Source: Galeopsis tetrahit
Lineage: Eukaryota; Streptophyta; Magnoliopsida; Lamiales; Lamiaceae
Direction of reading: 5' to 3'
DNA: 64,000 nt
NCBI GenBank assembly: GCA_963675135.1
Contig: OY776132.1
Location: 8,432,001-8,496,000 of the forward strand
A program made the position numbers and the translations under genes. This document shows, in pieces, positions 56,948 through 64,000 of this stretch; the stretch's first letter is position 1; the number at the start of each line of letters is the position of its first letter. The notes beneath the pieces were generated by a model. That model ran no database searches. It was not told the origin of the DNA and saw only the letters and a program-made list of their open reading frames with translations.

Positions 56948-57631
56948 GGGCATGATTGGTATGATGGAATGAATTTAAGGCTGAATGGAATGAACTCAAG
57001 AATGGGAATGGAATGAATGTGTGAATGGAATGAGGTCTGAATGACCATTCCCATGATTGGTATTGATTAAGAATGGAAAAACAATTCCTGATTGATTCCA
57101 TTCTCATGATTGGTATACTAAAATGAAATGCAAAATAATGTATATATTTTATCTTAAATGACTAAAATACCCTTCAATATATATTTTATAAAACATATTA
57201 AATTAATGAATATGCTATTATTTTAATAACAAAATTTACAATTTATTTAAACTCGTCTGCTCATCTCTACTAATAATATAAATTAATAAATATAAAATAA
57301 TTAAAATATAGAGAAAATATCATTTTTATGTCATGTATTGAACACGTATTTAATTGTGAATTAGGGTCGGAGAAGTGGCTTAATTGTTGAAAATGATAAT
57401 TATGTAAAAATAAATTTTGAGTGATTATTTTAAAAAATAAAATAAAATATAATTCGATTCCACACAGAATGGAATGGCGAAAGACAGGGGATGAAGAGGA
57501 ATCAAAATTCTTTATTTTTGGGAATCACCATTCCTCAAGGAATTGGAATTTCACGATACCAATCGTGAAATTAGGAATGAGCACATGAATGTTCATTCCA
57601 TTCCAAGCCTTACCGCATACCAATCATGCCC
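56948..57631. mobile_element. Tourist-like MITE
   Basis: Left GGGCATGATTGGTATGATGG, right CCGCATACCAATCATGCCC, TTA on both sides (56945-56947 and 57632-57634). Inner part has more inverted sequence (GGAATGAATTTAAGG class). A relative is at 59317-60098. Confidence 0.88.
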
Positions 57632-57949
57632 TTAGTCTTTAATGATTTAAAATACTAATATATGTATAATTATAATATATATTATATTTAAGCAAAAAAG
57701 CATTAAAACTTCTTAAAAAATATATTTGTTGTTGCATTATGTCATCTAGTATTGATAATTAAATAATTAACCACACAAGTTATTAAACAATGAATATTTT
57801 ATTTAATGTGATATAATATTTTAAAAAATTAATAAATTAAATTATCAATTATATTTTTTTTATCAATATTTTTTTGAAGGAGTAAGGTTATGTATTTATA
57901 TAATAATATTATATATACATGAGTTAATTGTAAATATGTTTAAAAAATA

Positions 57950-58116
57950 CTTCATGTTCATCAAAAGTGTGCTTATTTCTTTTTTTTGGTTCACAAAAAA
58001 TATGCTTATTTTAAATAGTTCACTTTTGAATATTTTTTCTACTTTACTACTGCCAAATATATTCTTTACTTATTATCCTAAAAAAAAGTGAGCACACTTT
58101 TGGTGAATATAAGGAG
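57950..58116. mobile_element. Stowaway-like MITE, decayed
   Basis: CTTCATGTTCATCAAAAGTG (left) and CACACTTTTGGTGAATATAA (right) are inverted, with TA on both sides. Subfamily of 31377-31600. Confidence 0.65.
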
Positions 58117-58230
58117 TATTAAAATACAACAAAAATGGTCATTTTTTATTAATAATAGTCTCAAACAAATAAAATATAATTATTTGAAATCAGTTTTACA
58201 ATTAAAATACTTGCAAAATAGGAGTAATTA

Positions 58231-58264
<34 letters not shown>

Positions 58265-59316
58265 CCAAAATTACAATAATGAAACTTTTTTGAAAAAACT
58301 TTTATAGTAAATTCACTACTAAAATAAAGGGTAAATAACTATTAGAGTCATCTCACCCCAACTTTTCTCTAATAGAACCTAGCATAATTTTTTTAATGTA
58401 ATAGAGTCAAAATGGATTCATTGAGACAATTATGCCCTTCCACCATATTTTGAAAATTCCGAATGGATTAATTCAAATTTATTAGTCAACTTAACATCCA
58501 ATCAATTCGTAAATGGATATTCTCGAAAATCCCGAAAATATATCACCTCCTAAAGTTTAAAAACTTTCCTAAAAGGTAGGTCTCTCCATTTATTTCGTTT
58601 AATTTTGTTAAGCTAAGGGATTCTGAAAATCTGCATTTCAAGCTACCGATTTCGAGAAAAGTGTCTGCAATCACCGGCGACGGAAATAAAAATCTACTGG
58701 AAAAGGTACGACGATCATATGCATGTTTGCTGTTAAATTAGAGCGATGAACTATGTGTTTTTCTGTATTCAAGATGCATATCAACAATAATATCTAACGC
58801 ATATATTGAATATAAAGTGTAGACGATAAGAAAAATCGAAGGGTAGGTATTTTGTCAATTGCATGTTATCTGGGTTAGCGTGGTGTTCAATAATTTCTGA
58901 GATTTTACTGGATAGAACTGTTAAAATGTGAATATTAAGTGTTAAACCTCTAGAAAATTGAGGATTTTTACTGGATACCGAAATTTTCAAAAATAGCTTG
59001 TTACATAGTATAATAAAATTATGGATTTTATGGAAATGCATGTTCAATCAGGAAAAAACAGAGTTTCGTATGACTGGTAAATTAATTGTGATAAAGACAG
59101 ATTTAGATTGTCTAAGATGCCAAATATTGTAATATAAAATGAACATACTATATCATTATGCATAAGTCTGTGCATAGTCAAATATGCAGGAGGGACTTAT
59201 GGAATGCATAGTGCATATTCATAGCTTCATTTAGATAAATAGATGTTAAACAAATGCATCTACTAGGTATGCATACCGAAATGCATTGGCATATGCATAG
59301 ACACTCTTATGCAGAA
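58117..59316. other. AT-rich intergenic region
   Basis: An (AT)n run lies at about 58233-58263. The stretch 58600-58710 (GCAATCACCGGCGACGGAAA then GGTACGACG) looks like a 5' leader and splice donor, but no coding exon follows. Confidence 0.4.
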
Positions 59317-60098
59317 ATGAATGAACTCAAGAATAGAATGAAGGTGTGAATGGAATGACATAAGAATGGTCATTCCTATGATTGGTATACCATTGAAATG
59401 AATGTGGGAATGAAATATACGGAGTAGTATTTTTTAAAATTAATATTATTGATTATTGTTAAAAATATATTATTTTTAATATTTTAATAATCATTATTGA
59501 CTCTCTATTATTATTATTAATATATATATATTTTTCTGATTTTATTATTTATAATAAATATATATTTTATATAAAAATAATATTTTTATTTTTAAAATAA
59601 GAATATTATCATTATTTTTAATATTAAAAAAATTAAAAAATAGTATATTATTTATATTATCAAAAATTATTATACTATTATTTTATATTATTAAAAATAA
59701 TATATTGTATATACTATATTGTACTCCGTATTATTTATATTTTTAAAAAAATTAAATTATTTTTATGTTATTATATTTATAATTTAATATTATTGAAAAA
59801 TAATATTATTGTTAAAATTAATATATTATTATTTATATTTTTTAATTTTATTATATTTTTATTTTTATATTATATATTAATATTTTTATTAAATATTATA
59901 ATTTTTTTTATTATTAAATAATAATATCATTATTAATTTTTATTGCAGGATTTATTAAAATTTTAATTCCTTCCTTAAATCCATGGGGTGGGAAGGAATG
60001 AGAATTTCATACATCATATACCAATCATCAAATTTGGAATAGGTCAATGGTGATTCTATTCCTAACCTATTACACCATACCAATCATACCCTAAGTGT
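59317..60098. mobile_element. decayed Tourist-like MITE with AT-rich insert
   Basis: The left part ATGAACTCAAGAATAGAATG and the right end ACACCATACCAATCATACCC match the element at 56948-57631. The middle (59430-59945) is almost pure A/T with long TATT/AATA runs. Confidence 0.65.
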
Positions 60099-60168
60099 TA
60101 CACATTCGTACATGCATTAGTTAGTTCATATCCATATATGCATGTATAGGTATGGATTGAGCAGTGCA

Positions 60169-60749
60169 TAGGGGTGTGCATGGTTCGGTTTGGTTAACCA
60201 AACCGCCCGTAAATCGTAAACCAAACTATAAACCATTCTTTTTTTTTCAAAACCATAAACCAAACCGTATTTATAAAAACCATTCGGTTTGAAACCATAA
60301 TATTTCGGGCGGTTCGGTCGGTTTTGACCGACCGTAGTTTTGCTAAAAAAATTTCCCTATACACAATAATTAATAAAAATGTAAAACACAATCTCAATAG
60401 ATTAGACAAAATGAAATCCCAATAATCCAAAATATAATTCAAATAGACGAAATGCTACTGCAACGTTCACAAACTAATTGTTAAAAAATAACTAAATAAC
60501 CACAAAAAGAAACAACAAACTTTTGTCTTCTTGGAGATTTCAGATTGACCAGATTGAGTGAGACTGTGAGAGACTAAGAGCGTCATGCACGTAGAGGTGC
60601 TAAATACTAAATAGAAGAGAATGAGTAGGGTTTCAGGACAATTGTGCTTGTCGGCTTGAAAAATGTCTGGAGTTTACTAGTTTAGGGATTATATAATATA
60701 GAGATTATAAATCTATAATATATATAATATTTATTTAGATAATATTATA

Positions 60750-60784
<35 letters not shown>

Positions 60785-60977
60785 AAACAAGTTCGGTTTG
60801 GTTCGGTTTTTTGCGGTTTTTCATTAGTGAAAACCGTAAACCAAACCATACTAAAAAAAAATCAATTCTAAAAACCGTAAATCGAACCGTAAACCAAAAA
60901 TCGAACCATATTTAATGGTTTGGTTTGGTTTGGTTCGGTCGATTTGGTCGGTCTAAACCATACTTTGCACACCCCTA
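60169..60977. mobile_element. hAT-type non-autonomous element
   Basis: Perfect 12-bp ends TAGGGGTGTGCA / TGCACACCCCTA and a perfect 8-bp duplication GCAGTGCA (60161-60168 and 60978-60985). Subterminal regions repeat GGTTTGGTT and AACCAAACCG in both directions. No coding sequence. The end sequence is like that of 20801-21385. Confidence 0.93.
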
Positions 60978-60985
60978 GCAGTGCA

Positions 60986-61337
60986 CATATCATGGAAATA
61001 TAGGAGTATTAAGTTTTCATCTTACGGGTACTAATAAAGTTAATTATGCTTCAGTTTATATAAAATCTACAGGAACTTTTCAAAATAAAATTTTGAAAAT
61101 TCGAAATATGGATATGGAAAGTGGAGACTTTCCGATTCTATGACCTAATATTCTGGAATTGATTGATGTGCGAAGATTATGGAAATTAAATATCTTATTT
61201 AAATTATAATTTAAAAAATTTATAAAAATTTGTATACGAAGGGTAATTTTGGTTTTTAGGATCAAATTGAAGCGATTAGATAAAATTTAAAGAGGCGGTT
61301 CTGATTTGGTGTGATAATAACTCTATTGATAAAAAAA
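60986..61337. other. AT-rich intergenic region
   Basis: No gene or element recognised. Confidence 0.4.
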
Positions 61338-61810
61338 TCTCTAAAATAATTTACTCAATTAAAATAAATAAATTAATATCTTTAATATATATATTTGACA
61401 GTTTCTATTTTGCCTACGTGGCTTCTTCTTATTTTTTTATTTTGAAATACTGAATTGTGGTGAGACGGTTATTTTTTACACTTTTTTTTTTCTTATCTTT
61501 TTATTTTGAAATACTACTTGTGATGAAACTGTTATTTTTTACAGTTTTTTTTTTCAAATTCTTCTTATTTTCTTCTTCCTTTTTTTATGAAATTGTTATC
61601 GGAAATTACACTTCTCACTTCTTCATTTTTTTAATTCTTCTCTTTTCTTTTCAAGTAGTCATTTTTTTAATTCTTCTCTTTTTCTTCTCAAGTAGTTATC
61701 GCACTTCTTCATTTTTCTAATTTATCTATTTTCTTCTCAAATAGTTATTAGAATTGCATTTCTCATTGCCTGCCCAACGTCATCCCATTCTTCTTTACTT
61801 ATTTTTTTTT

Positions 61811-62293
61811 AGGGAAAATATCAATTTTGGTCACCCACTTTTACCTCTTTTCATATTTGGTCACTCACATTTAGTCACTATCAAAATTGGTCACTCACTT
61901 ATTATATTCTATCAAAATTGATCATTCCGTTAGTCAATCTGTCATTAACTAACGGAGAAAGAGTTTTCAGCTCAAAATTTTCAAAACTTTAAAAGCTCTG
62001 ATGCATCTAATTTAAAAACTCTGATGCATCTTCTAGAAACTAATGAAACAAATGCAGTAGCAAGAATGAAACATGTGGAAGATTGACTCTTTCTAAATTA
62101 GATGCATCAGAGTTTTTAAAGTTTTGAAAATTTTGAGCTGAAAACTCTTTCTCCGTTAGTCAATGACAGATTGACTAACGGAATGATCAATTTTGATAAA
62201 AAATAATAAGTGAGTGACCAATTTTGATAGTGACTAAATGTGGGTGACCAAATATGAAAAGAAAACTGGGTGACCAAAATTGATATTTTCCCT
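61811..62293. mobile_element. foldback MITE (MULE-like) nested in the Helitron
   Basis: The left AGGGAAAATATCAATTTTGG is mirrored at the right. Arms of about 190 bp include TTGGTCACTCACTTATTAT and TCCGTTAGTCAATCTGTCAT. Loop at about 62010-62095. Flanked by T runs, so the duplication cannot be read. Confidence 0.88.
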
Positions 62294-63210
62294 TTTTTTT
62301 ACTGTCATTTTGTCTTTCTATAATTTCATCTCATTATATCATTTATTTATAACTTTAATTTTAATTTATTTTATTACGGTTCAAATTATACGTGGTACCA
62401 AGTTTATGGATAATCTGTAACTCATTTCTTTTATATATAATTAAATACTCTGTTGTTTATTTTATTATTAAACCGCACGAAACTCGATCAGGATTCCTAT
62501 CTATCAAGCACGAAACTCAGAATTCCTAATCAAGACTTAGTCCGTTGGAAATCGAGAGCCGTCATCACAACTATTTTATAGGTAAAGTTTCATTCTTCTT
62601 ATAACTACTCTATTGTTTATTATTAAGCCTCCGTCGGAAAGTCTAGAGCCATATTTAGGGATGAGATGATTTGAGATTCATTCAATCCATATACTTTGTG
62701 TAAAATTATGGAATCATCTTCTTATTGTTTATTTTTGTACAGGAAAGAATAAATTCTATTTTATAGGTAAAGTTTCATTCTTCTTACTATAATTCTAGAA
62801 TATTGTAGATGAGATATTTAGGAATCGGATGATTTGAGATTCATTCCAATTCATATACTTTGTGTAGAATTATGAATCATCTTCTTTTTGTTTATTTTTG
62901 TACAGGAAAGAATAAATTTTCATCTGCCACTATCTACACCGACCCAATGCTTCAAAACCAGTGCGAAAATATCTGATGGAGTATTTTGTTAAATCAAATC
63001 ATCAATCCCAAGACATGAACGTGTTATATAACTTGCTGCTCAGATTGACGAAAATGGGTTTGCACAATTTTTTAAACAACAATAATGTAATTTTATATTT
63101 TTTTTTGTATATTTTTTTAAATAATGTAATTTTTTGTTTTATTTGTATGGTACATGTTAACATTTTTTTTTTCAATTTTCTTCCCTTTTATGTTTTTTAT
63201 TTTAATTATT

Positions 63211-63238
63211 CCCGCATAATATGCGGGTTGTGCACTAG
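63211..63238 (+). other. Helitron 3' terminal hairpin and CTAG end
   Basis: CCCGCAT-AAT-ATGCGGG stem, 7 of 7 pairs, then TTGTGCA and CTAG, followed by T. Confidence 0.88.
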
Positions 63239-63694
63239 TATATATATAAAGAGGGTGGATAGGGGTTGGGTGTCAGGACCCTTTGATAAAGGGTGGATCC
63301 TGATTCCCCCGATATATATATATATACTTTATCAGTATTAATTTAATTGATTAATTAATAAATCAGGTCACGTTTGAATTTAAATTTTCTGTTACATTAA
63401 ATAATATTTACACTGTATGTTGCTTAATTGGATTAAATTTAATGGTAATGTGATAACAAACACATGCAAAACTACTTGTACTTTCAAATAACATTTTTAC
63501 TTAAAAAAATGCAAGAAATTACGAGAATAACTATTAAATTCAAAAGTACTGCTTTTTTCTTCGTTTCACACAATTTCGTAAAATAAATCTACTTTTCACA
63601 AAATTAATTGTACAATTGAAATTTATAGTTGATAGCATAAATCTAATTAAAAAAAGAGTGACATCCAAAACTCGATTCTTTTCCATTAATATTA
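63239..63694. other. AT-rich intergenic region
   Basis: (AT)n stretches at about 63238-63248 and 63313-63327. No gene. Confidence 0.4.
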
Positions 63695-63948
63695 CTCCCA
63701 TCATCCACAGGGTAGTCCTATTGAAATGAGGCACACGTTAAAAAAAAAAAAAAAAAAATAAAGTAAGAGTATTATAAAGTATTGTGAGGTCCATTGTGAA
63801 TAAAATAATTGTTTGTGAATAAAATTGAAGGTAAATTGAGTAATTAAGCAAGGTTTGAATGGTGATAGTTTCCATAAAGTGTATGAGACTACATTTAGTG
63901 AACAAAGAATATAAGACAAATAAAACTACATTTCGTGGACGGAGGGAA
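63695..63948. mobile_element. Stowaway MITE (ATGAAAAGTAGGGAAA subfamily)
   Basis: Matches 33454-33715 over most of its length (GATAGTTTCCATAAAGTG, CATTTCGTGGACGGAGGGA). The left end CTCCCATCATCCACAGGGTA is decayed, and the right end lost the final GTA. Confidence 0.82.
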
Positions 63949-64000
63949 CACTATTTACTACTACTCTAATTGGTTTGATAACTAATTCGTAACTATTATT

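Larger units (their letters stand above)
61338..63238 (+). mobile_element. non-autonomous Helitron
   Basis: The 3' end has the palindrome CCCGCATAATATGCGGG, then TTGTGCACTAG, then T: a hairpin about 10 bases before CTAG, the standard Helitron end. The 5' end is placed at TCTCTAAAATAATTTACTC (61338), preceded by A, and CCTACGTGGC follows within 90 bp. The insertion would be between A and T. No Rep/helicase is present. A foldback element sits at 61811-62293. The 3' end is strong; the 5' end is a reasoned choice. Confidence 0.75.

Overview
The window is AT-rich nuclear DNA from a flowering plant, most likely a eudicot. The evidence is plant-only gene families (LEA_2 membrane proteins, a MAKR/BKI1-type kinase regulator), a plant-type nuclear tRNA-Phe, TTTAGGG-type telomere-like repeats, and a typical plant transposon mix (Ty1/copia, Ty3/gypsy, hAT, MULE, Tourist, Stowaway, Helitron, LINE, SINE). 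I cannot name the species.

Host genes are sparse. Two tandem paralogous LEA_2 genes lie on the minus strand (168-743 and 8240-8851). A degenerate but complete copia element (953-6092, target duplication ATGTT) sits about 210 bp upstream of the first, with its 3' LTR in the same orientation as the gene. A tRNA-Phe(GAA) gene is at 21432-21504 on the minus strand. A two-exon MAKR-family gene is at 39767-40764 on the plus strand. Three fragments of other host genes are seen: a pectinesterase piece (36184-36357), the N-terminal exon of an ABCB6/ABCB20-type transporter (45030-45164), and a frameshifted piece resembling SWC5/BCNT (46280-46689).

The rest is mobile DNA, much of it nested, with boundaries supported by terminal repeats and target-site duplications read from the sequence. 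10191-11722 is a solo copia-type LTR (TTTCA). 12517-13750 is a MULE-type element (9-bp duplication TATAAGTAA). 13801-15520 is a hAT-type element containing a solo LTR (TCATG), which contains a small MULE (TAAAATTTA). 18.4-21.5 kb is a complex of two related inverted-repeat elements with hairpin modules, tandem units, and a third hAT-type insertion whose empty site is also in the window. 27182-28112 is a LINE-type insertion with an 18-bp duplication. 47.4-51.2 kb is the 5' part of a Ty3/gypsy element on the minus strand (5' LTR, tRNA-Asp primer site, gag), followed by a hAT-type element with two Stowaways inside. 53649-54690 is a foldback element with telomere-like repeats in both arms. 56948-57631 is a Tourist-like MITE, 60169-60977 a hAT-type element (GCAGTGCA), and 61338-63238 a non-autonomous Helitron with a foldback element inside.

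No multi-gene pathway or operon-like system is visible. The points of most interest are the nested insertions that can be put in order, the hairpin modules at 19.0-20.7 kb, the telomere-repeat foldback element, and the Helitron. All coordinates come from reading the sequence; no alignment or database search was run.
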